A model generated the notes under the pieces. It did no database searches and was not told the DNA's origin. It saw nothing but the letters and a program-made list of their open reading frames with translations. A DNA stretch of 33,497 nt from Colwellia sp. GTDB taxonomy: Bacteria > Pseudomonadota > Gammaproteobacteria > Enterobacterales > Alteromonadaceae. Location: assembly GCA_022969215.1 (NCBI GenBank), contig JALJPA010000027.1, positions 1-33,497 of the forward strand. Direction: 5' to 3'. Of the stretch, positions 21,733-29,704 are shown piece by piece; the stretch's first letter is position 1; the number at the start of each line of letters is the position of its first letter. The translations under genes were made by a program, and so were the position numbers.

Positions 21733-21765
21733 AAAAGCCTCAAATGTTAAGTTTGGGGCTTTTTT
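21733..21765 (+). terminator. Terminator after greA
   Basis: AAAAGCCTCAAA (21733-21744) pairs with TTTGGGGCTTTT (21752-21763) with one wobble pair and a 7-base loop, followed by TT and then G. Confidence 0.8.
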
Positions 21766-21861
21766 GTGGGTGAGTAGTTGTGCTTATTAACTAATGTAGT
21801 GAAGAGAAATTTACTGTTACATTTGATCCATTAAACTCTTATTGCAAACACTCTTTTTAGG

Positions 21862-21892
21862 TTGTACTCTTTATGATATCAAAATGATATCA
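21862..21892 (+). promoter_or_regulatory. Putative promoter with twin TGATATCA palindromes before the SPFH gene
   Basis: Two identical 8-bp palindromes, TGATATCA, lie at 21874-21881 and 21885-21892, spaced 11 bases start to start (about one helical turn). A possible -35 (TTGTAC, 21862-21867) lies 17 bases before the second palindrome, which would overlap a weak -10 (TGATAT). Tandem short palindromes one turn apart are a typical operator layout for ribbon-helix-helix repressors, and such a protein is encoded downstream. The regulatory role is inferred. Confidence 0.4.
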
Positions 21893-21916
21893 CTTTTGTA
21901 TTAACAAGGAGTTCAT

Positions 21917-22762
21917 ATGAATGAGAAAATAGGTTTTTCTGTTAGCGGTTATGGTGTTTTTGCAGTGTTGTTAGCTGCTGCAGTATTTATTGTTAGCCAA
22001 GCTGCGATGGGTAACATTGAACTAATAACAGTGCTGGTATTTTTATTAACGATTGCTGCAGTGCCAGGATTTTTTATGGTGCAGCCAAATCAAGCGAAAG
22101 TAATGACTTTCTTTGGCAGCTATGTTGGTACCGTAAAATCAGTCGGTTTACGTTGGACTATTCCATTATTTATTCGCAAAAAAATATCATTAAGAATTCG
22201 TAACTTCGAATCCAATCAAATGAAAGTCAATGATAATCATGGTAATCCGATTGAAATAGCCACTGTGGTGGTTTGGTCGGTAGATGATACTGCTGAAGCG
22301 GTATTTGAAGTGGATGATTATATCAGCTTTGTAAATATTCAAAGTGAATCAGCTTTGCGTAATATGGCGACTAGTTACCCATATGATCAACACGAAGGCG
22401 ATGACATTGCCCTGCGTAGCCACCCTCAAGAAGTATCAGAAGCTTTAAAGTTGGAAATACAGGAGCGATTAGGGAAAGCAGGCGTAATCGTTCATGAAGC
22501 CCGTATTAGTCACCTCGCTTATGCGCCAGAAATCGCTAATGCTATGCTGCAAAGACAACAAGCTTCAGCCATTATTGCTGCTCGAAGACTTATTGTTGAT
22601 GGCGCAGTCGGCATGGTTGAAATGGCACTTAAACAGCTATCAGAGAAAGGTATTGTTGAATTAGATGAAGAGCGTAAAGCCGCTATGGTCAGTAATTTAC
22701 TGGTGGTCTTATGTAGTGATAAAAGCACACAACCGGTAGTGAATGCCGGTAGTCTGTATTAA
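21917..22762 (+). CDS. SPFH/Band 7 (stomatin-prohibitin-like) membrane protein
   Basis: A 281-residue member of the SPFH superfamily, whose members form large ring or cage oligomers on membranes and often scaffold proteases or membrane domains. The N terminus has two hydrophobic segments (about residues 11-30 and 36-56). Then follows the SPFH domain (about 57-235) with [57 protein letters not shown] and the helix [18 protein letters not shown]. The C-terminal helix contains [21 protein letters not shown] strong AAGGAG precedes the ATG. It is followed after 136 bases by a small Arc-like gene, a pairing I recall in other proteobacteria. The substrate or partner is unknown. It is not HflK/HflC, which would be paired as two SPFH genes. 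Confidence 0.85.
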   Translation: MNEKIGFSVSGYGVFAVLLAAAVFIVSQAAMGNIELITVLVFLLTIAAVPGFFMVQPNQAKVMTFFGSYVGTVKSVGLRWTIPLFIRKKISLRIRNFESNQMKVNDNHGNPIEIATVVVWSVDDTAEAVFEVDDYISFVNIQSESALRNMATSYPYDQHEGDDIALRSHPQEVSEALKLEIQERLGKAGVIVHEARISHLAYAPEIANAMLQRQQASAIIAARRLIVDGAVGMVEMALKQLSEKGIVELDEERKAAMVSNLLVVLCSDKSTQPVVNAGSLY

Positions 22763-22781
22763 AATATAACCCGGAATTTTA

Positions 22782-22838
22782 TCACTGCCGTAAGGGACTA
22801 TTTGTTACAGTGACTGCCGAATTTTTTAGTCGGGAGTC
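22782..22838 (+). other. Hairpins in the SPFH-RHH intergenic gap
   Basis: TCACTG (22782-22787) can pair with CAGTGA (22808-22813), and GACTGCCG (22812-22819) with CGGGAGTC (22831-22838) with one mismatch. The two share bases and are therefore alternative folds. They could affect translation or read-through into the small downstream gene. There is no T-tract, so this is not a clear terminator. Confidence 0.3.
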
Positions 22839-22898
22839 CAGTGGTAAGGATTTAGTCTTGTTTACTTTTTTTGATTTTGTTAAATTTTGGAGGTAGCA

Positions 22899-23117
22899 GT
22901 GGCTGCTAAAAAAAGCTTCCCACTTAGGATAAACCCAGAGGTGTTGGCGGCAATGCAGCGTTGGTCAGATGATGAACTGCGCAGCGTTAATGCTCAAATT
23001 GAATATGTATTAAGAAAATCCTTAGTTGATTCAGGGCGCGTTAAATTGACACAAAAAGTAGTCACTTCTCTGGTGGAGGGTGAAGAGCAAGGCAAAAATA
23101 CCAATCGGACTAATTAA
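22899..23117 (+). CDS. Arc/CopG-like ribbon-helix-helix protein
   Basis: A 72-residue protein starting at a GTG (22899), placed seven bases after a GGAGG ribosome binding site (22889-22893). The frame is open 12 bases further to a TTG, but that TTG overlaps the ribosome binding site, so GTG is preferred. The sequence AAKKSFPLRINPEVLAAMQRW and then DDELRSVNAQIEYVLRKSLVDSGR fits the Arc-type fold: a short beta strand (SFPLRI) for DNA contact followed by two helices with the typical RSVNAQIEYVLR. The last 25 residues are polar and probably disordered. It directly follows the SPFH gene and is probably co-transcribed with it. A role in controlling the upstream promoter is an inference. An antitoxin role is possible in name only: no toxin gene lies beside it. 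Confidence 0.8.
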   Translation: MAAKKSFPLRINPEVLAAMQRWSDDELRSVNAQIEYVLRKSLVDSGRVKLTQKVVTSLVEGEEQGKNTNRTN

Positions 23118-23399
23118 TCGATCACTTAGCGAGAATTAAAAGGCTTAGAGGCAAGGCATTGATTACAGAGAATGGTTGTTCAGGAGAATATGCTCCTGCA
23201 TTCTCTATTAAGCTGCATCCATGCAGCGTCCTTGTCAAAATTAATAACGCCGCATATATGCCTTTTAAACTCGCCCTTCGGGAACTCAGTAGCAAACTGA
23301 TAACTTCAAAAAATGAATGAAATATAGAATAACTATGTTTAACTCATTTTGTTTGTTCTAATCTCGCTACTGAAGCTCTAAGTTGGTCGATTTATTAAT
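23113..23399. repeat. MITE-like structured repeat between the RHH gene and yhbY
   Basis: This fills most of the 427-base gap; no gene is visible. The ends resemble imperfect terminal inverted repeats: the left end reads ATTAATCGATCACTTAG then CGAGAATTA, and the right end read backwards (23399 to 23359) has TTAAT, ATCGA, ACTTAG and AGCGAGATTA in the same order. Inside are nested hairpins: GAGAATG (23168-23174) with CATTCTC (23199-23205) enclosing CAGGAG and CTCCTG; GCTGCAT with ATGCAGC (23211-23226); and TCAGTAGC (23286-23293) with GCTACTGA (23366-23373). Segments 23150-23181 and 23234-23256 match, in reverse, the zipA-ligA repeat. It has no transposase, so it would be non-autonomous. Confidence 0.5.
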
Positions 23400-23472
23400 T
23401 CCGTTTGGTATAAGCCTGATACTAAAGAAAAGTAATAACATTGGGCAATGAAATAATATATTCGCTACACAT

Positions 23473-23503
23473 AAAAAATGACAGCCATGGCTGTCATTTT
23501 TTT
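23473..23503. terminator. Bidirectional terminator after yhbY
   Basis: A 30-base perfect palindrome at 23473-23502 (arm AAAAAATGACAGCC, centre CCATGG) with A and T runs on its two sides. It lies 42 bases after the yhbY stop (minus strand) and can also stop transcription coming from the SPFH-RHH unit. Confidence 0.85.
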
Positions 23504-23544
23504 AACTATTAATTTTACCAATAGTTAGCAAAGCAAAAGTAAAA

Positions 23545-23841
23545 TTAGCTCTTAGGGATTCTAATTTTCTTTTCAGCACTCTCGCGATAAATAACTAAAG
23601 TCTTACCAATCACTTGTACTTGAGTAGACTTCGTTTCACGACAAATAGCATCAACGATTAACGCTTTGTTTTCTTTATCGTCTGTTGGGATTTTTACTTT
23701 GATTAGCTCATGATGATTAAGTGCATAATCAATCTCTGCAACAACAGCTTCTGTTAAGCCATTATTACCCAATAAAACTACTGGTTTAAGAGGGTGTGCA
23801 ACACCTTTAAGGTGCTGAATTTGTTTTTTGTTTAAGTCCAT
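23545..23841 (-). CDS. yhbY: RNA-binding protein YhbY (CRM domain)
   Basis: YhbY is a small CRM-domain protein that associates with pre-50S ribosomal subunits. The 98-residue product is one CRM domain: LNKKQIQHLKGVAHPLKPVV at the start, then the GxxG loop LGNNGLTEAVVAEIDYAL, then HELIKVKIPTDD and a final strand QVIGKTLVIYRES, closely matching the E. coli protein. It is divergent from rlmE, the same head-to-head layout as in E. coli, where both products act on the large ribosomal subunit. It starts at the ATG at 23841, and a perfect palindromic terminator follows the stop. Confidence 0.95.
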   Translation of the reverse strand: MDLNKKQIQHLKGVAHPLKPVVLLGNNGLTEAVVAEIDYALNHHELIKVKIPTDDKENKALIVDAICRETKSTQVQVIGKTLVIYRESAEKKIRIPKS

Positions 23842-24021
23842 TACTAAATTTCGTTATCTGTTGCCTTGAATTGCCGTCATTTTACCCTTATCTAGTGAGT
23901 AATACTAATACCAATCTTACTAATTTTATAATCTACGACAAATGATTGACCTCTTCTGGTCAAATTTATAAATTTTTGTTTTCGCTTTTTATGTTGAAAG
24001 TGAATACTTAACCAAGCTCAG

Positions 24022-24030
24022 TGGTATAAT
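24022..24030 (+). promoter_or_regulatory. Extended -10 promoter of rlmE
   Basis: TGGTATAAT at 24022-24030 is an exact extended -10 (TG-N-TATAAT) about 40 bases before the rlmE ATG. The -35 is poor. I looked for a heat-shock (sigma-32) promoter, as in E. coli, but saw no CCCCAT-type element. Confidence 0.45.
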
Positions 24031-24070
24031 CCTTTAATAATGAATGATCTTTTTTTGAGTAAGCAAAAAC

Positions 24071-24700
24071 ATGGCAACTAAAAAGCACAAAGCGAGCAGT
24101 CAGCGTTGGTTAGACGAGCACTTTGATGATGAATTCGTAAAAAAAGCAAAACGTTTAGGCTTACGTTCACGCGCCGTTTTTAAATTGGAAGAAATTAATT
24201 TAAAAGATAAATTGATCAAACCCGGTATGAAAGTGGTTGATTTGGGTGCCGCACCCGGTGGTTGGTCTGAATACGCAGTGAAAGTGGTCGGTGATAAAGG
24301 TCAAGTTATTGCGTGTGATATTTTACCTATGGATGCCATTGCGGGTGTTGATTTTCTCGAAGGTGACTTTAGAGAAGAAGAAGTTCTCGACACCTTATTA
24401 AATCGAATCAATGGCAAAAATATTGACGTGGTTATGTCTGACATGGCGGCAAATATGACTGGCAATGAAAGCGCAGATTCAGCCCGTAGCATGTACCTAG
24501 TTGAGTTAGCATTAGAGATGTGTAGTGAAGTCTTAAAACCTAATGGCGCCTTTGTAGTAAAAGTTTTCCAAGGTGCGGGTTTTGAAGATTACATGAAAGC
24601 GACGCGCGCCGTATTTAAAACGGTTAAAACCCGTAAGCCGGAGTCATCAAGAGCACGTTCAAGAGAAGTTTATCTGGTCGGCACGGGTTACAAGGGCTAG
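24071..24700 (+). CDS. rlmE: 23S rRNA 2'-O-methyltransferase RlmE (FtsJ/RrmJ)
   Basis: RlmE methylates the 2'-OH of U2552 in the 23S rRNA A-loop, a late step in 50S assembly, using S-adenosylmethionine. The 209-residue product has the full catalytic tetrad at the same numbering as E. coli: Lys38 (RAVFKLEE), Asp124 ([12 protein letters not shown]), Lys164 (FVVKVFQG) and Glu199 (SREVYLV). The SAM-binding motif is [15 protein letters not shown] (residues 55-69). It starts at the ATG at 24071. It is divergent from yhbY and upstream of ftsH as in E. coli (rlmE-ftsH). The gap to ftsH is 308 bases here, longer than in E. coli, and contains a structured element. Confidence 0.97.
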   Translation: MATKKHKASSQRWLDEHFDDEFVKKAKRLGLRSRAVFKLEEINLKDKLIKPGMKVVDLGAAPGGWSEYAVKVVGDKGQVIACDILPMDAIAGVDFLEGDFREEEVLDTLLNRINGKNIDVVMSDMAANMTGNESADSARSMYLVELALEMCSEVLKPNGAFVVKVFQGAGFEDYMKATRAVFKTVKTRKPESSRARSREVYLVGTGYKG

Positions 24701-24749
24701 CAAAGTATTTAGAGTTATCAGGTTAAGAAAGTGAACAAGGTGTTTTATT

Positions 24750-24827
24750 GCCGTATGGTGAAATTTAAGGGCTAAGCCGCATAGAGAGTTCATATCTCAG
24801 GCTTTCCTTCCTATTACCCTATACGGC
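24750..24827 (+). other. Nested hairpin in the rlmE-ftsH gap
   Basis: This lies in the 308-base gap 24701-25008, which has no gene. GCCGTAT (24750-24756) pairs with ATACGGC (24821-24827). Inside, AAGCC (24774-24778) pairs with GGCTT (24800-24804), which encloses GAGA (24784-24787) with TCTC (24795-24798). The closing stem is followed by TTTAAAC, a weak T-tract. It may be a terminator/attenuator after rlmE or a small structured RNA element. A second palindrome, TGTAAC-N5-GTTACA, lies at 24871-24887, nearer the ftsH start. Confidence 0.4.
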
Positions 24828-25008
24828 TTTAAACTAGCCAGTTAGCAATTTAAATGTTTCATCTGTTTAATGTAACTAGTTGTTACACACGGCTAAAGTT
24901 AAATAGCGACAAGCCTTGAATTGTAGTAGATTAAGCACCATAACTGTAACTAATATTATTACGGTTCTATTTTTATAAATTTACCAAGCACCACAAGAGG
25001 TCATTAAG

Positions 25009-27000
25009 TTGAGCGATATGGCGAAAAATCTAATTTTATGGTTAGTTATAGCAGTTGTTTTGATGAGTGTATTTCAGAGTTTTACTCCGAATACTGAACA
25101 AGAGCAACAAATGGATTACACCCGCTTTATTAAGGATGTACGTCAAGGACAAATTCGTGATGCGAATGTCGATAGAAATGGCGTAATTACGGGTGAAAAG
25201 CGTAGCGGTGAAGAATACAAAACCGTTATCCCTGGTGGCTATGACCGTGATTTAATAAACGACTTAGTTAAACAAGGTGTACGTGCCCAAGGTAAATTAC
25301 CAGAAGAAACGAGCTTCTTAACGACTATTTTTGTTTCTTGGTTCCCAATGATCCTATTGATTGGTGTGTGGATTTTCTTCATGCGTCAAATGCAAGGTGG
25401 CGGCGGTAAAGGCGCTATGTCATTTGGTAAATCTAAAGCCCGTCAATTAAGTGAAGAGCAAATTAAAACTACTTTCGCTGATGTTGCTGGTTGTGATGAA
25501 GCCAAAGCAGAAGTTGAAGAGCTGGTTGATTACTTAAGAGAACCTGATCGCTTTCAAAAACTTGGTGGCAGAATTCCATCAGGTATCTTACTCGTAGGTC
25601 AGCCAGGTACAGGTAAAACCTTACTTGCTAAAGCCATTGCTGGTGAAGCAAAAGTACCATTCTTTACTATTTCCGGCTCTGACTTTGTTGAAATGTTTGT
25701 TGGTGTTGGTGCTTCTCGTGTACGTGACATGTTCGAACAAGCCAAAAAAGCGGCGCCTTGTATTATCTTTATCGATGAAATCGATGCTGTTGGTCGCCAA
25801 CGTGGTGCCGGTATGGGTGGTGGACACGATGAGCGTGAACAAACATTAAACCAAATGTTAGTGGAAATGGATGGTTTTGAAGGTAATGAAGGCGTTATCG
25901 TAATTGCCGCCACTAACCGTCCAGACGTATTAGACCCTGCGTTACTTCGTCCAGGTCGTTTTGATCGTCAGGTGGTTGTGGGTCTACCAGATATTCGTGG
26001 TCGTGAACAAATACTTAAAGTACATATGCGTAAAGTGCCGTTAGGTGATGATGTTAAAGCATCAGTAATTGCCCGTGGTACGCCTGGTTTCTCAGGTGCA
26101 GATTTAGCCAACCTTGTTAACGAAGCTGCTTTAGGCGCTGCACGTGCCGCACTTCGCGTAGTTGGTATGAGAGAGTTTGATCAAGCTAAAGATAAAATTA
26201 TGATGGGCTCAGAACGTAAGTCTATGGTGATGAATGAGTCAGAAAAAGAAATGACTGCATACCATGAAGCCGGACATGCCTTAATTGGTCGTTTGGTACC
26301 AGATCATGACCCTGTTTATAAAGTAAGTATTATTCCTCGTGGCCGTGCTCTTGGTGTAACTATGTACTTACCAGAGCAAGACAGATTCAGTCATTCTAAG
26401 CAGCATTTAGAAAGTAATATTTCTTCTTTATACGGCGGTCGTATTGCCGAGGAAGTTATTTACGGTAGTGATAAAGTTTCTACTGGCGCTTCAAACGACA
26501 TAGAACGTGCAACCAATATTGCTCGTAAAATGGTTACGCAATGGGGCTTATCTGAAAAGCTAGGACCTATGTTGTTTGCTGAAGAAGAAGGTGAAGTTTT
26601 CTTAGGCCGTTCTTCTGCTAAGTCATTACATATGTCAGAAGAAACCGCTAAATTGATTGATGAAGAGATCAAGGCATTAATTAATCGTAACTATCAACGT
26701 GCGGAAACATTAATCAAAGACAATGTTGATATTCTTCATGCGATGAAAGATTGTTTGATGAAGTATGAAACTATTGATGCTTTACAAATCGATGACTTGA
26801 TGGCGAGAACTACAGTTCGTCCACCAGCAGATTGGGATGATAAAGATAACTCTAAATCAAACAAAAAGAACGGCAATGGTGATAGCGAAGCAGAAGTAGA
26901 AGCAACGAGTAAAGATGCTGAGCCAGCTAAGGATACTGAGCAAGCTAGCCCAGTAGAGCCTGACACTAGCAAACCAAGCGAAGATACTCCTTCAAGCTAA
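25009..27000 (+). CDS. ftsH: ATP-dependent zinc metalloprotease FtsH
   Basis: FtsH is the membrane-anchored AAA+ protease that degrades unassembled membrane proteins and regulators such as LpxC and sigma-32 in E. coli. The 663-residue product begins [20 protein letters not shown], matching E. coli. The start is a TTG at 25009 with AAGAGG eight bases upstream; the ATG at 25018 is too far from it. Domains: two membrane helices (about 5-22 and 105-123); the AAA+ module with Walker A GQPGTGKT (197-204) and Walker [12 protein letters not shown]; the arginine-finger region RPGRFDRQ; and the zinc protease site HEAGH (419-423). The C-terminal tail is acidic and low in complexity. The second Walker A residue is Gln where E. 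coli has Pro. A strong terminator follows. Confidence 0.98.
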   Translation: MSDMAKNLILWLVIAVVLMSVFQSFTPNTEQEQQMDYTRFIKDVRQGQIRDANVDRNGVITGEKRSGEEYKTVIPGGYDRDLINDLVKQGVRAQGKLPEETSFLTTIFVSWFPMILLIGVWIFFMRQMQGGGGKGAMSFGKSKARQLSEEQIKTTFADVAGCDEAKAEVEELVDYLREPDRFQKLGGRIPSGILLVGQPGTGKTLLAKAIAGEAKVPFFTISGSDFVEMFVGVGASRVRDMFEQAKKAAPCIIFIDEIDAVGRQRGAGMGGGHDEREQTLNQMLVEMDGFEGNEGVIVIAATNRPDVLDPALLRPGRFDRQVVVGLPDIRGREQILKVHMRKVPLGDDVKASVIARGTPGFSGADLANLVNEAALGAARAALRVVGMREFDQAKDKIMMGSERKSMVMNESEKEMTAYHEAGHALIGRLVPDHDPVYKVSIIPRGRALGVTMYLPEQDRFSHSKQHLESNISSLYGGRIAEEVIYGSDKVSTGASNDIERATNIARKMVTQWGLSEKLGPMLFAEEEGEVFLGRSSAKSLHMSEETAKLIDEEIKALINRNYQRAETLIKDNVDILHAMKDCLMKYETIDALQIDDLMARTTVRPPADWDDKDNSKSNKKNGNGDSEAEVEATSKDAEPAKDTEQASPVEPDTSKPSEDTPSS

Positions 27001-27017
27001 TACGTTTTTAATAAATA

Positions 27018-27056
27018 AAAAAGCCTCGATATTCCTTGTGAATATCGAGGCTTTTT
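27018..27056 (+). terminator. Terminator after ftsH
   Basis: AAAAAGCCTCGATATTC (27018-27034) pairs perfectly over 17 bp with its complement at 27040-27056, loop CTTGT, ending in TTTTT. Its T-tract overlaps the left arm of the next inverted repeat. Confidence 0.92.
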
Positions 27057-27102
27057 CTTATCTTATTTATATTTTAAACAAAGTATAAATAAGATAAGAA
27101 AA
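27053..27102 (+). repeat. 19-bp AT-rich inverted repeat between ftsH and folP
   Basis: A perfect 19-bp inverted repeat (left arm 27053-27071, right arm 27084-27102, loop of 12 bases) ending 20 bases before the folP start. Only two G/C pairs are present per arm. It overlaps the last four bases of the ftsH terminator, so the two hairpins compete for bases. It could be an additional RNA fold, a protein binding site, or a cruciform-prone element. Confidence 0.6.
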
Positions 27103-27122
27103 GATTAACTAGATGATTACAA

Positions 27123-27950
27123 ATGATGCAACAAATATTTAAAGCTGAAAGTTTCGCCAAACCGCAAGTGATGGGCATTTTAAATGTTACCCCTGACTCA
27201 TTCTCCGATGGCGGGAAATTTGCAACCTTTGATAAAGCACTTGCCCAAGTTGAACAAATGATTAACGACGGTGTTGATATTATCGATATTGGCGGAGAAT
27301 CTACGCGTCCAGGTGCCGTTGAGGTAAGCGAAGCGGATGAGTTGACACGCGTTATCCCCCTGCTTAAAGCCATTAAAGCAAAGTTTACTATCAAGGTATC
27401 AATTGATACCAGCAAAGCCGAGGTGATGACACAAGCTATCGCTCATGGCGCTGATATTATTAATGATGTTCGTGCGTTACAAAATGAGGGTTGTTTAGCG
27501 GTACTAGCGCAGAGTAATGTACCTGTATGTTTAATGCATATGCAGGGCTTACCGCGTTCAATGCAAGAAAATCCGCACTACGATGAAGTCATTGGTGATA
27601 TTAAGCAGTTTTTCATCGAGCGTATTAAGGTTTGTGTGCAGGCAGGTATTAAACGAGAGCGATTAATTTTAGATCCCGGTTTTGGCTTTGGTAAAACCCT
27701 AGAGCAAAACTATCAGTTATTGGCTCAGTTACATCAGTTTGGTGACTTAGGTTTACCTTTACTTTCAGGTACATCGAGGAAATCAATGATAGGTGATTTA
27801 TTAGCGCGTAATGTAGATGAACGCCTTGCAGGTAGTTTAACTACCGCTATAATAGCCGCACAGCAAAATGCGAGTATTATTCGGGTACATGATGTTAAAG
27901 AAACAGTCGATGCCCTAAAAGTATTAGCCATGACAGTTAAATATCAGTAA
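27123..27950 (+). CDS. folP: Dihydropteroate synthase FolP
   Basis: FolP condenses 6-hydroxymethyl-dihydropterin diphosphate with 4-aminobenzoate to give dihydropteroate in folate synthesis; it is the sulfonamide target. The 275-residue TIM-barrel protein shows all family signatures: MGILNVTPDSFSDGG (pterin/phosphate loop), DIIDIGGESTRPGA, VSIDTSKAEVM, IINDVRAL, CLMHMQGLPRSMQ, LILDPGFGFGKT and the sulfonamide-loop SGTSRKSMIG, then RVHDVKET. Two adjacent ATG codons (27123 and 27126) are equally possible starts, and no convincing ribosome binding site is seen. The order ftsH-folP-glmM is conserved with E. coli. Confidence 0.97.
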   Translation: MMQQIFKAESFAKPQVMGILNVTPDSFSDGGKFATFDKALAQVEQMINDGVDIIDIGGESTRPGAVEVSEADELTRVIPLLKAIKAKFTIKVSIDTSKAEVMTQAIAHGADIINDVRALQNEGCLAVLAQSNVPVCLMHMQGLPRSMQENPHYDEVIGDIKQFFIERIKVCVQAGIKRERLILDPGFGFGKTLEQNYQLLAQLHQFGDLGLPLLSGTSRKSMIGDLLARNVDERLAGSLTTAIIAAQQNASIIRVHDVKETVDALKVLAMTVKYQ

Positions 27951-28046
27951 TTTCTACTGTCAGTATAAACATAATTAACGTTAGCGAAACTAACAAATCT
28001 AGCAGGAAAACGATGCTGCTATACAGAAAATAGATAAGGAAAAACT

Positions 28047-29384
28047 ATGTCTGATCGTAAATATTTTGGCACCGATGGTATACGTGGTTTAGTTGGCAAA
28101 GGCCCAATAACGCCTGAATTTGTGATGAAATTAGGTTACGCCGCCGGTAAGGTGTTAGCGGCACAGGGAACGAAAAAGGTTTTAATCGGTAAAGATACCC
28201 GTATTTCGGGTTATATGCTTGAATCTGCCCTTGAAGCTGGATTTTCTGCTGCGGGAGTAGATATAGGTCTACTTGGCCCTATGCCAACCCCAGCTATCGC
28301 ATATTTAACCAAAACATTTAGAGCCGAAGCTGGCATTGTTATTAGTGCCTCGCATAACCCTTTTTATGATAATGGCATCAAATTTTTCTCACAGTCAGGT
28401 GAAAAGTTGCCTGATGATGTTGAATTAGCCATTGAAGCAGAGCTTGCTAAACCAATGGGTTGTGTTGAATCAGCTCAATTAGGTAAAGCCACGCGTATCA
28501 ATGATGCAGCAGGGCGTTACATTGAATTTTGTAAAAGTAATTTCCCAACGAGAATGTCATTGCAAGGATTAACCCTAGTGGTTGATTGTGCTCATGGCGC
28601 AACCTATCACATAGCCCCCAATGTATTTCGTGAATTAGGCGCTACTGTTATCGAAATAGGCACAGCGCCTAATGGCACTAATATTAATGATGGTTGTGGC
28701 GCAACGTCAATGGATGCAATAAGCAAAGCCGTCGTTGAGCATAAAGCTGACCTAGGTATTGCCCTTGATGGTGATGGTGACCGTATTATGATGGTTGATC
28801 ATACCGGTTATGTTCTTGATGGTGATGAAATTATTTATATCATCGCCTGTAATGATATAAAGTCGGGTCGTAAAGACGGCGGTGTTGTTGGTACATTAAT
28901 GAGCAACATGGGCTTAGAGTTAGCTTTAAAAGAATTAGATATTGAATTTGCCCGCAGCAATGTTGGTGATCGCTATGTAATGGCGTTACTAAGAGAGAAG
29001 GGCTGGCAGCTAGGCGCAGAAAACTCTGGCCATGTTATCAATCTTAATCACACCTCTACCGGTGATGGTATTATTGCTGCGCTTAACGTACTTACAGCGG
29101 TAACTAAGCAAGAAAAATCGCTGCATGAATTACGCCAAGGCATTACCATGTTGCCACAACTACTGGTTAATGTGCGCTTTGCTGGTGAGAACAATCCATT
29201 AGAAGATGCCAAAGTACTAGCTGCTGTTGATGAAGTTAATGAAACACTTACTGGTCGAGGTCGTGTATTGTTACGTAAATCAGGTACTGAGCCATTAATT
29301 CGCGTTATGGTTGAAGGCCCAGATATGGATGAAGTAACGATATTAGCCAATAAAATTGCTGATTTTGTAAAACTGGTTAAATAG
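28047..29384 (+). CDS. glmM: Phosphoglucosamine mutase GlmM
   Basis: GlmM converts glucosamine-6-phosphate to glucosamine-1-phosphate, a precursor of UDP-GlcNAc for peptidoglycan and lipopolysaccharide. The 445-residue protein has the N-terminal YFGTDGIRG, the active-site phosphoserine Ser102 in [11 protein letters not shown] (same number as in E. coli), the magnesium loop [13 protein letters not shown], the sugar-binding GAENSGHVI and the C-terminal phosphate-binding [16 protein letters not shown] good AAGGA precedes the ATG. It lies 96 bases after folP and is probably in the same transcript. The gap after it to tpiA holds a complex inverted repeat. Confidence 0.98.
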   Translation: MSDRKYFGTDGIRGLVGKGPITPEFVMKLGYAAGKVLAAQGTKKVLIGKDTRISGYMLESALEAGFSAAGVDIGLLGPMPTPAIAYLTKTFRAEAGIVISASHNPFYDNGIKFFSQSGEKLPDDVELAIEAELAKPMGCVESAQLGKATRINDAAGRYIEFCKSNFPTRMSLQGLTLVVDCAHGATYHIAPNVFRELGATVIEIGTAPNGTNINDGCGATSMDAISKAVVEHKADLGIALDGDGDRIMMVDHTGYVLDGDEIIYIIACNDIKSGRKDGGVVGTLMSNMGLELALKELDIEFARSNVGDRYVMALLREKGWQLGAENSGHVINLNHTSTGDGIIAALNVLTAVTKQEKSLHELRQGITMLPQLLVNVRFAGENNPLEDAKVLAAVDEVNETLTGRGRVLLRKSGTEPLIRVMVEGPDMDEVTILANKIADFVKLVK

Positions 29385-29399
29385 TACTGCTGTTTAATC

Positions 29400-29462
29400 T
29401 TACTCTCTCAGTCCGAGCTTAAGCCTCCTAAATTTAGGCTTAAAGTGATCTTGAGAGAGTAA
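29400..29462. repeat. Compound inverted repeat after glmM
   Basis: Outer arms TTACTCTCTCA (29400-29410) and TGAGAGAGTAA (29452-29462) are perfect. Inside, TTAAGCCT (29419-29426) pairs with AGGCTTAA (29436-29443), and the centre is itself a 12-bp palindrome, CCTAAATTTAGG. There is no T-tract, so termination is uncertain. It lies in the 320-base glmM-tpiA gap (29385-29704), which also holds TACCAATCAGC / GCAGATTGGTA (29501-29511, 29537-29547) and the tpiA promoter. Confidence 0.5.
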
Positions 29463-29595
29463 ATGCATACGTAAACTATATTGTGAAAAATACTGTGTTA
29501 TACCAATCAGCTGTAAGAAATGAGTGATTTGTTTGTGCAGATTGGTAAGTAAGTATAAAAAACCTGCAACCAGTAAAAGTTATTGTGTGAAATAC

Positions 29596-29624
29596 TTGTA
29601 TCTTTTGCGCAGGTTAGTTACTAT
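29596..29624 (+). promoter_or_regulatory. Candidate sigma-70 promoter of tpiA
   Basis: TTGTAT (29596-29601), a 17-base spacer, and TACTAT (29619-29624), about 80 bases before the tpiA start. Spacing is optimal; the boxes are moderate matches. Confidence 0.4.
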
Positions 29625-29704
29625 CTCGCGGCTTCATTTTAGCAATCACTGCATTTGAAATTTAACTGAAGTGATAAGATAATAACCCAGGCTAAGAGGT
29701 ATAA

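Noticed and set aside
22899-23117. Toxin-antitoxin module
   Set aside because: The small RHH protein resembles antitoxins in fold only. The neighbouring gene is an SPFH membrane protein and no toxin-like frame is adjacent.
23964-24070. Heat-shock (sigma-32) promoter for rlmE-ftsH as in E. coli
   Set aside because: A TTGAAA is present near 23995, but there is no CCCCAT-type -10 at proper spacing. The extended -10 TGGTATAAT explains the start better.
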